64,000 nucleotides of DNA from Oryzias latipes (GCF_002234675.1 NC_019862.2:26858707-26922706); one strand, 5' to 3'. Positions 13,012 to 25,515 are shown, counted from the stretch's first letter. Notes: generated from the letters alone by a model not told the origin. Made by a program: numbers and translations.

Positions 13012-16000
13012 GGCTCAAAGTTCCCGTTTATCGAAGTGGGAGAGCTGTACAGTCCAGCTCTGCCACCAAAGCAACGAAATCAGAGCCTGAACATGTTCCA
13101 AAGTCTACATCTGTATGTCGCTCCTTTGATCTCACGGTCCTGCACACATGAATCCTGTTCATCTACGGAGGATTTCCAAAGGGGGTCGGTTCAGGAAGGG
13201 TGTCCACTTGAAAAAAGCAGGTGCAGTCTGTTTGGAGGTTGGTGGGTTTCTATGTTGGCGTTACCCTCCAGGGCAGTTCTAATGAGCTGGTGGTGTCTTC
13301 TCTGCAAGGAGAAGCTGGAGCCATGTTGCTCAGCTAGTGATGGGGGATTCTGCAGGAGACCATTGTCATGGTTCTGGGAAAGACATGAGAACATCTATGA
13401 AATAATCAAAGCAGTAAATAAAATAAAACAGTTGACTCCACTTCAAAGTATGATTTTCTTCAAAGCAAAGAAAATAGGGAGCTTGGTTTCCTTCAACAAC
13501 TTTTATTATTTTTTTACTGAGTTATTATTCAAGAGTAGCGGCAAGTACAACCTTAACTTTGACAAGTCATTAGAATGAATCTTGCAGAGTAAACTAAATC
13601 TGGCGTGCCATGTTTTCCAGCAACCCCCACTACCTCTTCCTCCCCCACTCCCCCAGTATTTTCCTGTCCTCCTCCCTGATAAGAGCCTGCTTCCTCTGGG
13701 CTCAGCGGGGTTTGCACAGCAGAGGGGGATCAGCTCAGGTTTGGGCATGCATTCACGTCACGGTCATTCCTCGCTTTAGTGACTCAAGAGGAATTGTTAC
13801 CACATCTTTGGTTTCTGTTGTGCCTATCTGAGCAGTGGGAGCTCATTCAAAATTCATCAAGGTTCTTAATCCCAGTGCAACACGCAAACTTACTCTAGAA
13901 CACACTCACATAGTGAGAGCATAAACCTTTTGGGGGGACACGGTGAGCTCAGAAGCAGCCGCAAAATGCGGGCTACTTTGTAGCGGTTTCTTTCTTCTTT
14001 TTTAGATTTTAGCTCCCAGAGAAAATTCCACAGCTAAATTTATAGAGATGCCTTCTTTGAAAAACACCGCAGCATCCTCCACTGTTGACATAAAAAGAAG
14101 GATCGACTCCTCCAGAGGCACTCCTTCCTCCTCTGCCTGAAAATGTCACTTTTGAGACTGTTGTTTGGCATCCAAGTGGCACACTTTCACTTTGTTGTCA
14201 GTTGACAGAACAGGACAAGCTGCTGCACTCACATGCCGCAGTCTGTTGCTGCTGGCAAGTTTAGCACCACAGTTGAATGCAATAACTGCTAAATGTTTTT
14301 GACATCCATGCTTGCAGAGCGCGGACAGACGAGCTTAGCTGCAACAACAGACACGAACATATCATCATCCATCTTTTCTTCTGCACTGTTTACTCAAGAT
14401 GACGCGTGAAACAGGTTCAAGAGCAGCATGGAGGCAAACGGATGAACAGAAAGACTGGATCGATATACAGTTACATAAGTTGGGAAATTAACCAAATTAA
14501 ACTTTTATCATGTTTATCATGTTTTGGACTAGTATGTCCATCAAAGGATTCTTAAGGCCTGCTGCAACAAGCACCAGAGCAAGAGGTCATCCAGTCATCA
14601 CTGAAAACCTTTAGGACTCCTCTACTTCTTTAGGTAATCTGATCACTATCAGTCAGATGATGCTCTAGCAGATCATGTTTGCTTATCAGATTTCTTAAAT
14701 ATCCCAGTCCTTTTTTAGTTCTTTTCAGGTATGCTAGTGCAATAAAAAAAAGTGTAAAACTAAGACTGTTTTCTTATGAGATTGACTCCTTGAATTATTG
14801 AATCCTTGAAACCTTAATTTAGCCAAAAGGCTATTTTTCATCTGGACAAGTGGTAAACGTGTCTACCTAAAAACAAAGTATAATTAACAACAACACAAAA
14901 TCAACATAAAATATAAACCTGAATTAGATGTATAAATACTGTTAAAGGGCAAAATACAATGTATTATAATAGAAACAATATTGTTTCTCTGTTTTTATCT
15001 GTTGTATCAAGCTTAAAGATATTTTAAAAGAACATAAATCAAGGAAAAAGTTGCCTCAAATATAAACCCATCCAGATCTGAGTCTCTGATCCTCTTTTGA
15101 TTATTTCATCTTTTTTGTTGAACCATGTGACTTAATTAGGATCTTCTTTTTTTAGTTGGACATTTCAAAATTTTAAAGAAGAATCCACCATAGCACTGTT
15201 GACCCTTAACCCACAGACCACAGCACTGCAGCGACTTAACAGCTTACAGCATTAACATCTTTAGACCAGTGTGGGAGGGTTATTAATATCAGTTATATGA
15301 TCACCACCACACCTACAGTATTTTAGTCCCAGTCAGATATTAACAACGTATTGCATGTTTAACAAACACTCTTGTATTAATGTGTGACTGATTTATGAAT
15401 ATACGGGAGCTCTGCAGAGCTCCTTATCTGAAACAGGAATGTTTGCATTTCTTGTCGATGCTTAAACATGACCTTTGGGATTTTCTCTTACAGGAAATTG
15501 GTGAAATTTCTGAGAGTCAGGTTTGTGTGTGGCAGGTTTGAAATCTGTTTTTTTGGAGAATCGGATTTGATTCTAGTACAGCCAGCCAAACCTGCAGCGG
15601 TAGCTGTCATTAAACACACAGCAGTTCTCAATCACTTCTCTTTAGCTAAGGTCCTAATGGAGGATTTTCTTTAAAAAGTTGCTTTTTTTATTATTTACTT
15701 CTCATTTGAGGCTACAGTGAGTCACTATCAGGAATGATAATCAGTGGTTTTTTATTTCTTCTTTTTTTTTGTGGCTAATCTAGCAACACAGCATGAACTG
15801 CAGATGAACCAGCAGTTAAAGAGGCTCTGCAGCTGTATGTTCTACCACTTTAAGAATATTTATAGCCAGGTCAGGAGCCTCTACAATATCTACAAAGTGA
15901 AAAACAACGAGAGGCCATGTAAAGGTCCATGCATGTTTATCTAAAGCATGGACTATCACACTTATGTTGTGCACCTCAGCCACAACACCACAAGAAAAAG

Positions 16001-17269
16001 TGTTGCAGTGTAACAGGCTCAACATCCAGAAACTGACATCCTTGTGTGTTCGGCTGCTGCGGGTGAGGCTGTAACTGATTCACCGGCTCAGCTGACTAAC
16101 TGATCCACAGCTCTGGGGCTGGCTTGCTCGCTGGAACTTCGTTTTTTCTGCCTGTCACTCGGTGGCACGGCTGGCGGCCTGACGCTGCAGCCCACCAGCT
16201 GGCGTGCTGGCTCTCTCACAGTATTCCATCTCGGAGGGAACCAAACAGGAAACCTGTTGTGGGAGGGTGTTCACCTCTGACACCCCTCTATGTCACAGAG
16301 TCCGTTGTGAAAAGATATCTGGAAAATACAGCCTGGGACAGCACCTGGTTATACAACATCAGACTGCCAACAAAATGACAGCTAAATAAAAGCTTGTATT
16401 TTGATGTTCATGGGAGAGGCCGTCTGTGTGACGTGTTCCAGCATGCTGGGACATGTACCGTTTAAGTCACCAGACAACAAACGAGTACAGCAACCTGTTT
16501 CTTTGGGTCCTCCGCTCCTGACAATTTGTCATTAATGAGAAAAGTCTAACCCACTGCCAGGCAAGTCTCAGCAGGACAACAGCAGGAAGAGAAAAAAAAA
16601 ACTGGTGTTGATGAACTTTTTCTTTAAAGACATTTAAAACTGAGCTGTATTCTGATTAGAAATGTCAGTACTGAAATTGTATTTAAAATGTAAAAAACGA
16701 TGCTACTTCAGTGTCATGATGCGGCATGATAAGAGATCTTATACTAACTTTGTCTTCCATCACTCTTCAGCAGCAGTTTTTATGCAATCTTGAGAAAAAA
16801 ACCAAACCCCGAGCTGTGACCACAACATGAGAGTGTAACATCTGAGGAGCTCCTCTGCTGTGTGAGCTGCAGTGACAAACCCTGCGGTTGGTCTATAATT
16901 GTGGGCTCAGACGCACAGGTGTGTGTGTGTGTGCGCTTCATTTTGCATTTTGGTAATTTTCAGAAATGTCTGCGCGCAAAAGGGAGATGCTCGTTTTTGC
17001 TTTTTATCAGTAAACATTTGAGGGAAAACAAACAACTAATAAAGACTTTATGAAGTTCGGGGCAGTAAATCAGTGTCGCAACAACTGGGCTGAGTTCAAA
17101 CAGTTTGGCTGTCCTCCCATAGATCCAGGCGACTGACAACACTCCTTCGTTCGGCTGAAGTTTGAAACCAGATCACCGCGTTTCCAGGCATCCTTACAAC
17201 TGCTTAGTTCAGCTTCTTGTGGCTATTATTAGATTACTTTATCTCATAATCTTTAAATAAGTCGGGCCA
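13012..17269. other. Upstream region or 5' intron of the semaphorin, no gene seen
   Basis: About 4.2 kb between the semaphorin start codon and a GC-rich patch. It most likely holds the first intron, because the signal-peptide exon lies in ordinary AT-rich DNA without promoter features. The 213-codon frame at 12937-13578 (+) runs antisense through the signal exon and looks like chance. The piece at 16080-16400 is richer in GC and ends in AATAAA, but I could not recognise a gene in it. Confidence 0.4.
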
Positions 17270-17530
17270 TTTGCAGCGTGCAGTCTCTACACCTCTGTCC
17301 AGTGCGCACAACCGCAGCACAGGGGACCAAAACGACCACTTTACGCACACGCGCGCTCTCATTCAGACTTACCGGGACTCCACACGAAAGCTCAGCCTCA
17401 GCTCCGCTTGTGCTGATTCAGGTACTCCTCTGCTCCACCTGCAAGCTTTCACTTCGCGATTTGGCCCCGAGAGGAGCGCTCGGCGGCAGGCACTGCCCTG
17501 TCACGTGACCCCAGGCCGTACCTTTCCTTA
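17270..17530 (-). promoter_or_regulatory. Candidate CpG-rich promoter of the semaphorin
   Basis: This short stretch is richer in GC and CpG than its surroundings (for example ACGCACACGCGCGCTC near 17343 and the CGCTCGGCGG area near 17478). It lies upstream of the semaphorin coding exons and directly beside the transposon at 17599. A noncoding first exon here is an inference from base composition alone. Confidence 0.35.
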
Positions 17531-17589
17531 CAAACAAAACAACCCTTCGCAGCCAATCAGACGGCGCGGAAAACAACCTGCTCCCATGG

Positions 17590-17598
17590 AACCGGCCT
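17590..17598. repeat. Left 9-bp target-site duplication
   Basis: AACCGGCCT precedes the left transposon end and is repeated exactly at 19007-19015 after the right end. The bases beyond the match (G on each side) do not extend it further. Confidence 0.85.
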
Positions 17599-19006
17599 AC
17601 GACGGAGTTTTAGGGCCACGGTGAGGAAAAAAAATTCTGGCCAACATGACGAGATTAAAGTCGTCATGTCGACTTTAATCTCGTCATGACGAGAAAAAAC
17701 TCGACACAAAGTTTCGAGAAAAAACTCGTCGTGTCGAGATAAAAGTCGAAATAAAGTTTCGAGATTAAAGTCGCAATATTGCGCGAGAGCAGTGAAGCTG
17801 AGTCTTTCAGGAGCATTCAGTGTTATGGCTAATGTTAGAGAGCTAGTGGCTTTGTAGTTAAGAGTTTACAACAGAGTTTAATGGCCACCAAAAAAAAGTA
17901 AATTTATTAGGAGATAAAAACTCGTAAATTTACGGGAAAAAGTTCATAGATTAACAAGGAGAAAACACCGAAGTTGTCTGTTTATCGGAGCCTAGCTTGA
18001 AGATGAAATATGTGGAGCCTTTTGTGAAGCTTTATTTCCGGATTATAGGTTTAAAACAAAGAGATTTTGAACCTTTTGGCGACTCAAAATGAGATTATTT
18101 TCCGTGTAGCAGTCTTTCAGGGGTTCGGTGTCAGTAAAGCGGAGTTTCATCTGTAAAATAAGGAGCTCAGAGACACGTTTGGGTGTAGAGGATCGCTGCA
18201 GCCTTTATTCTCCTTTTCATTAGTTCGGTAAAGAGTTATTGAGGCCGGAAGTCCGAATCTGTGAATATCTTTCTAACTTTACCGAACTCTTTTCATTCAC
18301 ATAACCTGAAGTTCATCTGTCACATTACGTCATGAACCTGTCATCAGATCACCAATGCGGAAGTAAACAGTGTTACATACGCCCCCTCCTGCAGATGAAG
18401 CGACCCGTTTGATCATTAAAAAACAAAGATGAATGAAAATAGTCTGTTATATTAGCATTACAACGTTGAAAAAGGCAAAAAGTGCTTCTCCTCCTCAGAC
18501 AGAAGCATCACACAAACATAGAGATCTGGTCTTTGGTGGAGGAAGAAAGGATTCAAGCAAACAGCTGCAGGGACACCCGATGGCTTCATGTTCATCGGGC
18601 TGCAGTGATCCTGCAAACCAACCATCAATAAATAAAACTTTAATAACTTGTGAATCAATCAAATGAGCCTCCAGACATTTGGAACGTTATCAATTAACAT
18701 TCAGCTCACCTGTTCAGCTACGTTTAGTCGGTCTGCTCTGCTGCTGCACGGCGATCACCTGCTGCTCTGCATGCTCACTTCCACAATAATCTCGTAAATT
18801 TACGATTTTTTTTCTCTCGCGCGCAACATTGCGACTTTAATCTCGAAACTTTATTTCAACTTTTATCTCGACAAGACGAGTTTTTTCTCGAAACTTTGTG
18901 TCGAGTTTTTTCTCGTCATGATGAGATTAAAGTCGACATGACGACTTTAATCTCGCCACGTTGGCCATAATTTTTTTTCCTCACCGTGGCCCTAAAACTC
19001 CGTCGT
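17599..19006. mobile_element. Foldback DNA transposon, MULE-like, non-autonomous
   Basis: The element is 1408 bp. Its two ends, 17599-17790 and about 18815-19006, are inverted copies of each other with only a few mismatches. Both begin ACGACGGAGTTTTAGGGCC when read inward. Each arm is itself built from short palindromes of the type GAGATTAAAGTCG / CGACTTTAATCTC. The perfect 9-bp duplication and the long inverted ends fit Mutator-like elements. The interior (about 1.0 kb) has no transposase frame, so the copy is non-autonomous. It sits upstream of the semaphorin promoter candidate. The superfamily is inferred; the termini and duplication are seen directly. Confidence 0.85.
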
Positions 19007-19015
19007 AACCGGCCT
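19007..19015. repeat. Right 9-bp target-site duplication
   Basis: AACCGGCCT, identical to 17590-17598, directly abuts the right end of the transposon. Confidence 0.85.
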
Positions 19016-19484
19016 GGGTTTGGGTGTGTGCGTTCTTTTTTTTCTCTCACTCCAAGCGGTTCATAAATCCGGAAACCCTTTATCATAATCTAAAAGTCAT
19101 TTCAACAAGAAACAAACAAAAAAAAAACTATGCAGCCTATATTTAAATATTGATTTAATTGTCACCAGAGGAAGACAGTTTTACCGAGTTTGTTTATGAT
19201 TTAGCCAAACGTATACAAATATTACATATTTTAATTTAAATTTTAAAAAAAAATTGAACGGACGGTAACTTAAAAAAGAAAACTTATTACAAGCAAAAAT
19301 ATTCTCTAAAAGCGACATCAATCGCCATCTAGCGGCGCATGACAAAAACGGAACAACCTGAAAAGTCACATTTAAATCATCTTTCATATATATATTTACA
19401 GAAAAGCAGAAAGGGTAAACAGTGGATGAAAATGGATAAAATGAGGACTGGGTGGGTGGATTGTCCTGTGCGCCCCTGGTTTGG

Positions 19485-22400
19485 TCAGGGTCTGAGTCTG
19501 CGTTTGCCCTCTTCGTACCTCCTGGAGGGGCTCGGGGTCCGCAGGTTCTGATAGGGTTCGGCCAGCTTCAGTTGATCCGGCCGGGGCGGAGGCCGAGGGG
19601 AGCGCTCCTTCTTCTTGGGGTGGGTGTTTGCATAGACGGGGTCTAGTTCATCTGTAACCCAGATGGAAACAAGGAGAACTTTGAAGATTTTTAAAGATGG
19701 ACACACAATAGAACAAAGATGAAAGGTCCTTTAACGGGGAACCATCTGAGTGGGGCCAAACTGCTGGTGTGTTCATGTTTATTTATTATTATTAATTATG
19801 TTTTTATTTTATTTCATTTGTTGGTTTTGTGTTAAAGAACATCTATCAACTGTATTGGATTTATCTCATTGCTTTACTCTTTGCTTTTACTTGTCAGGAC
19901 CAAAATGTATTGATATTGAAGAAAAACAATAAAAATACAACAAAAACTATATAGACAAAAATTCTTAAACATTAGAATGATCAAATACATAATAAATAAA
20001 CAAGAAAAGAGTTGCACAAACTTTTTGCTTTCTGAGTCATCTTATTTTTTAAGTGCTTTCATGTATAAAGAAAACGTTGATTTTTCTCCAGTTTCTCCTC
20101 TAGCTAAATGAGTGTGATTGACTTTTATCACCTTTGTTCTCGTCTATATATGAGCCACCCGATATAATTTTTCTATGTGAAGACAGAATACAGTAACACA
20201 TGAAACAAAGCAAAAAATACAACACAACCAGACGTCAAAGTTAAAATAAAACCATGTTTTCATTTTTCACCTCTCCTTATAAAAATGTTTTAAATGTAAT
20301 CGAAGCCGTGCTCTGTCTGTAAAGCAGCAAACATTCTGCTGCCTTTCAAAATTCACAGGGTGACTTCTCACTGATTCACACTTTATTCACATGAAATGTC
20401 TTCTCCATCATTTCCATCATTGAATCAGTCTGAGTTGGATCCTAATGGAAATTTTTCCTGAATCCTTTAATCTGAACTGCCAACCCTATAAAGTCTTTTT
20501 GTGCCAAGGTTGTAAATTTGTCACAAATATTTTTCTTAAAACTCCAGCCGTCAAATGTCACTGGGACGCTCCGCGTCAATCAAGAAACAGCTTTTGTTTA
20601 AACTAAAGTATGAGAAAAATATGCCTAAAAGATGTTTTCTTTTCCTTTTTTACTAAATATTTTTGATTGATCTTTTAACAGCACATGTACAAGATTGAGA
20701 CCAAACTGATGTTAATCTAGAACATCTTCCTGTATGTAACATTAACATACATGCAAAAGCCTTTGCAGTGGCAGAAACATTAAAGACAACTCATGAGGCT
20801 GTTCTGCTTCTGCTGCTCTGTCTTTTAGGCATTTCCTGTGGTCAGACCACACGGATGACTACTTCTGTGTTAGTCTCACAGTGAGTTATGAAAATGAATT
20901 GTAATAAGTCAGAAGGACTTCTTTTTTTGGGTGTTTGAAACAGTAGATAGTGTTTACTGAAGATGGTCTTAGAGCCCCTTCATCACTTTAGTTAGAGCAG
21001 GATAGAAAATCATCCTCAGAACAGAATTCTGAGAGATGAAGACAGAGACGGATGAAATCTGATCCAGATGAATGGAAACACTTGCAGAAGTTTTAACTTG
21101 GGTTTCTAAAGGGATCAAGTAAATTTTCCTGTTTTTTTTGTAAATAAGAAATGCTCCTGCATCAGAAATGTAATAAACTCAAAGGAGAACTGAGCTAAAA
21201 ACTTTCATGTGAAAAAGTTGTGGTCAATGATCTTACCAATAGGTAGATACCTTTTTGTGAAAAACTCTCAAATTTGATATTAAATCTTTATACATCTAGA
21301 CCCAAGCCACAGAGAAAAAAGATATTTTAGTCAAACAGTTTACATGTCATCACACCTCTTAAGCATCCGCTTAGAGTCAAAGTCCATCTGTCAGTATCTT
21401 TAAATAGCATTACCTCACTATCTCAAAGTGGGCTTGCTGAATTTGTATCAAGTTTATCTGCAATCTGTAAATGTATCTGCTGTTCTGATGTGCGATCAAA
21501 CTTTGCAGAAGGCAGAAAGACTGGTACCTCTGTTTCTGAGGCACGCTCTTCTGAAGATCACACACAGAACCATCAGGATGACCACGATGAGAGAAGACAC
21601 ACCCACCAGGAGCCACGGCCACATCGAGGAGGATGGGCTGTTTTCCAGTGGTACTGTAAAAGGAAAACTCAGCGTTAAAAAGTTAAAACCTCTTGACCCA
21701 CTTTAATAATCTTCACAATTACATCACAAAGTAGCGACATGTGAAGAACACCACCAGCATAAAGGAAGTTTGTAGTGTAACTCTTAGCAAACAGAGAAAA
21801 AACCCTGCCCCATCCCTAACATGTCCTGATGTTCTCCTGAAAATGATATGAATGTAAATGCAAAAACATCTCCTATGCATTCAGAGTCTGGACTATTCTA
21901 TACCAAGTACCACACATCACATGGAGACCAAAAAGAACCACGCACACACCTTTTGTTTCTGTCCTTCTAGACAATGTTGTACTTTCCACTGAGCTCCCCT
22001 CTGTAACAATTAATACAAGAAGCTTTCCTCAGTCTTTGGGAATGTGAAGATTAATACTGAGTCTGTTTAAGATGGGACGCTTAAGCATTTCAGAGATACA
22101 GAAAGTCTTTGTAGGTCGTATTCAAAGAAGTTTTGTTCAAAGACTGAACTGTATTCTTTAAAACAATACTCACCGATGAACACTTCCACTTGCGTGCTCT
22201 TGTTCGTTCTTAGATCAGGAATCTCTGTTACAGTTTCACAAGAGTAAAATCCATTGTTTGCACTGGTAACATTGTGTATTTCCCACGTTGTACAGTTGCA
22301 CTTCATGTAAGGCTGTGTTTGATTCTTTTGCTCCTGCTTTGTAGTGGAGGTTTCCAAATTACCACAAGTCCCAGTCTGACAGCTCAGGGAATTGTTCTTG

Positions 22401-22755
22401 GTATCATTGAAAAAAAAAGTCACACGATAGCGGACAGAATCAGCATGAATGAGGCACTTGAAAGTTAGAGATCGAGCAGAAATATTCCACCGTTCCTTGG
22501 GTGATCCATGACCTCCAGACTCTCTCAGAAGAATTTCATCTGAATTTCCCACCATGGCTGCTTCTGCCACTGAAGATTTAAAAATAGTTCAAGTCAATCA
22601 TCACCAAAAGCCATAAACAAAACAGATTTGAAAGTGTTAACACATCAAATCATGTCAGTTCCTTTTGTCCTTTGGTTTAATTCTTAGCTAAAAGTCTGCG
22701 CTTATTTCTTACCTGTGAGTAACACCAGAACTGCCTGTTTCAACCACACTGCCAT
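19485..22755 (-). CDS. Orphan single-Ig type I membrane receptor, paralogue A
   Basis: Five exons: 22755-22713 (signal peptide MAVWLKQAVLVLL), 22569-22174 (Ig domain), 22000-21950 (17-residue stalk), 21653-21528 (stalk and TM), 19651-19485 (tail). All junctions are GT/AG and phase 1; the sum is 783 nt, 260 aa. The Ig exon (15-146) has a first cysteine in LTFKC and the F-strand NNGFYSC, four additional cysteines and seven N-glycosylation sequons. TM is about 176-197, uncharged. The tail has DPVYANT (Y212), a proline-rich part with PRPPPRP, then EPYQNL (Y239) and YEEG (Y251). Y212 and Y239 both fit YxN, the Grb2/GADS SH2 ligand pattern; PRPPPR also fits PxxxPR. This is not a canonical ITAM or ITIM. 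I do not recognise the family; an NFAM1-like or other leukocyte receptor is possible. Function is inferred from motifs only. Confidence 0.85.
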
Positions 22756-22959
22756 TCTATCAAGTGACAAGTGGTCGTGCTCTGAGTTTCATCCTCTCTC
22801 AGCTGCCTTTGTGAAAATGCATCAGACAGAGCTCGACACAAACCTGCGTGTGTGGGTGGGAAGGAGGGGTGAATTTCTCTTAAATGCAGAGTGACAGCGT
22901 TGGTTGCTATGTGGGCTGGGGTTTGGGGGGGGGGGGCTGTCTGCGGAAGACGAAAAGAA

Positions 22960-23950
22960 CTGTATATAAGTATGCTATTTTAAAGTATAAAAGATAGAAA
23001 AAGAGCTCTCCTAAATACAAAGAGAACAGAGGAACCAGATTCTGCAGTAATTTACAAGCTTTCAGTCGACAAACATCAAAGGGTCCAGATCTTGTTTCAC
23101 AATGTGAACATCCTGCTTTGGTGCTCAGTGGCAAAGACAATAATGCTCACTGTTTGATTACCCTACGGGGAAAACAGGACAACAAATCCAACTGGGGGTT
23201 TGTGAAACTCTTGTGGGTTTTGGTACTAAGGTGCTAAACACATTTACCCACCATGTCTCAGTAGAAAGGGAACACTTGCATTCTGGTGAACCAGCACAAA
23301 ACTGGTCTTAGAATTCTTTATCCTGTCTTCAACTACAAAGTTATGTAGAGCAAATAGAAGACAAACAGCATTATCACCATCCTTTAATGATTTATGAAAA
23401 ACAAGGAGCAGAAAAATGAAAAAATAATACGGCTAATGTCAGCACAATGAACTGCTCTGAAATCAAACTTTCCTCCTACTAGCCAAAAATTCAGTTATCA
23501 AGTAAATTTTACTGCTGTCGGATCACAGGAAAGAGACTCAAACATGAAGGTATGTGGGGGGGCGTACATATGCTGAAACCTCAGCTTTAAAAGTTTCCTT
23601 GTACAGACTGAAAGTAGGTCCCATCTGCTTATGACGAAGACCAATAATCTACAAAATTCTTGCAGCTTTGCATTTGTTCAAAAGGATTTAAGAAGGTTTT
23701 AGAATACTTCCTGAACCTTAAATAACTGAGAAATGCTGTCATTGTTTGTTTTATCGCAGCTTGCAGCTTTCTTTAAATCTGATGGTCTCTGATGGTATTT
23801 TACCTGAACCAACAATTTGAAGTTTATTGTTTTGTACTTTATGTTTCAACGACTGAACATTTAAAATTATCCACAACATTTGTTTTGGATGGAAACATGT
23901 GAAGCCAAGGCTTATTTCCCATACAAACATCACATCTTCCTACAAATTGA
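22960..23950. repeat. Conserved upstream block of receptor A
   Basis: Begins about 280 bp upstream of the paralogue A start codon and matches 32243-32975 upstream of paralogue B. In the first 350 bp (from about 23038) I count roughly ten differences, about 97% identity. That is far closer than the Ig exons of the two genes. A 35-residue peptide frame shared by both copies is likely incidental. Confidence 0.7.
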
Positions 23951-23999
23951 AAGAACCTTAAAAAAGAAAAAAAAAGAAGAGGAAAAAACAAAAAAAAAC

Positions 24000-24420
24000 A
24001 CTTTTTAAAATTTAGAGAGAATATGTGTTATGTGTGGTTTCCATGATAATTTATGATTCAAAATTACTCCAAGATATTTTATTTCATTTACTCTTTCAAG
24101 AACAACATCCTCAATCTTACCTCAGAAATGTTTTGCAGTTTTCTATAGCCAAATATGATGTACTTGTTTTTTATTTTTATTTAAAGGCAGTTTGTTTGAA
24201 TCAAACCATTGTTTGATTATGGATATTTCTTTTGTTATGTCTGCAAGAAGCTTTTCCAGATTATTTCCTAATAAATACAAAGTAGTGTCGACAGCATATA
24301 TAACACAATTTAACAAATCAGAAACTTTACAAAGGTTGTTTATGTACAAAATAAATAATATATAAAATAAATAATATAGGACCCAGTAGGGTGAATTAAC
24401 AGAGACGCCATCCAAATGTC
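24000..24420 (-). mobile_element. Non-LTR retrotransposon reverse transcriptase fragment
   Basis: A minus-strand frame from 24415 reads LFILYINNLCKVSDLL, then IYAVDTTLYLLGNNLEKLL and IIKQWFDSNKLPLNKNK. This is the palm region of a LINE reverse transcriptase. Further 3', beyond a stop, a second frame looks like the downstream YLGV-LSW region. The catalytic YADD is YAVD here, and the copy is 5'-truncated and interrupted, so it is dead. Unit B lacks it, so it probably inserted after the duplication. Confidence 0.75.
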
Positions 24421-24550
24421 ACTACCAAGTCTCTGATTAGTCAAAGTTTGACCTGGTTTAATTTTCAACACATGCTAAATCACTATGTTTTCTATGCGGA
24501 GCCCAAAAACGGTTAGAAAATGTTGTGTAGCAGCGAGTATGTGGTAGTTT
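24413..24550 (+). repeat. Half copy of a foldback element
   Basis: Starts TGTCACTACCAAGTCTCTGA and resembles one arm of the palindromic element at 29711-30030, including CTATGCGGAGCCCAAAA near 24493. Only one arm is present. Confidence 0.5.
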
Positions 24551-25212
24551 TTTTAATGCAGAACAGCGAAATGCCTCGATTTTTCATTGGAAGTGGCCGC
24601 TTGAACATGCGTTGCTGAAAGCAGCTTTACACAAGTTTGTTTTTTAACAAGTTTTGAATTAAATATGTGATCACCTGAGATAAATTGACATGTGTCATAC
24701 GGTATCAGTTCAGTTACACCTTTTTTTCTCTTGTAGGACATTACCTGAAAAAAGCCGAAGTGGTTTGAAAAAAATGTGTTTGTCTGGAACTCCACACCAC
24801 AACTTCTTCCAAAGCAGAAATGAAAAGTCTAACGTGTTATGAAAACACAAAGAAGGGCACAAAATAAAAACTGTGCTTCAATTTCAAACTTATTTGAGAA
24901 CAGACGCCATTGTTTTAAAGTCTCAGGAAAGTGCGCAGATATAAAGTCATTGCAAAACTTGTTTTCGTCGCTTTTCATTTTCTGCAACTTCTCCCCAACA
25001 CAAAACAATGTGATGATACTGACATTGAAACAGTGTGTCAAAATGTGATGGGATATCAAGAAAAGGAGCAAAAAGTACTGAAAGGAACGGATTTATTGAC
25101 TGCATCAGCAATGCAAAAGAGAACTAATACACAGAATGACCAACGTCAGGCTAATTCTTAAGAACTGAAAACTACAATGTGGTTAAAAAAGCTTCCTGGT
25201 TTAAATGAACGT

Positions 25213-25515
25213 GCTATGGGGGTCATAGTGGTGTAGTGGTAAGCATGTTAACATCGTCAGTCTCACCCTAGGCATCATCTTTGTCCTCATGCATGTGAGA
25301 CACTACAGCTTCCTTCCATGGCCCAAAAACATGCTACAAAGTCTCTACAAAGGACTCTAACTTGTGTGTGTACTGTGGAAATGTACAGCACTGCAACACA
25401 TTGGCAACCTATCCAGGGTGTACCCCACCTTCACCCAACAGTAGCCAGGACAGGCTCATCCAATTCTAAGACCCTGGAAGGGATCCAGCAGGTTCAGAAA
25501 AGGAATGCGTGTTGA
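25213..25515 (+). mobile_element. tRNA-headed SINE or related repeat
   Basis: Starts with a tRNA-like A-box region, GTGGTGTAGTGGTAAGCATG near 25230. It ends in the fish repeat tail of the type ATCCAGGGTGTACCCCACCT, GCCAGGACAGGCTCATCC, ACCCTGGAAGGGAT. A related, better preserved copy forms the host at 52064-52860. It lies in the spacer between the two receptor genes. Confidence 0.55.

Larger units (their letters stand above)
19335..24850. repeat. Segmental duplication, unit A
   Basis: Unit A is homologous along its length to 26235-33520 (unit B). Matches begin downstream of the receptor (GCATGACAAAAACGGAACAA near 19336 against the same motif near 26246) and run through all five exons. They continue in the 5' flank and return beyond a LINE insertion: a GTGATCACCTGA-type block near 24667 pairs with one near 33342, and ACGTGTTAT near 24832 pairs with one near 33497. 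Unit B is longer mostly because of extra insertions. Confidence 0.8.

Noticed and set aside
12937-13578. 213-codon open frame on the plus strand
   Set aside because: It overlaps the semaphorin signal-peptide exon antisense, has no domain-like pattern, low-complexity ends and no splice logic. Treated as chance.
16080-16400. Possible small gene ending in AATAAA
   Set aside because: No conserved protein pattern or splice structure was found. A repeat or intronic sequence is as likely.
17599-17790. CRISPR-like or tandem repeat array (GAGATTAAAGTCG units)
   Set aside because: Units are irregular palindromes within transposon termini and are mirrored at the other end. The genome is a vertebrate's.
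19485-19651. ITAM in the receptor tails
   Set aside because: The first tyrosine is YANT (no L/I at +3) and the spacing to YQNL is 27 residues, outside the ITAM rule.
21488-21530. Reading the TM exon of receptor A through to a stop (tail GTSLSAFCKV)
   Set aside because: A GT donor precedes this stretch, the tail exon joins in phase, and copy B has the same arrangement. A short-tail splice form remains possible but is not needed.
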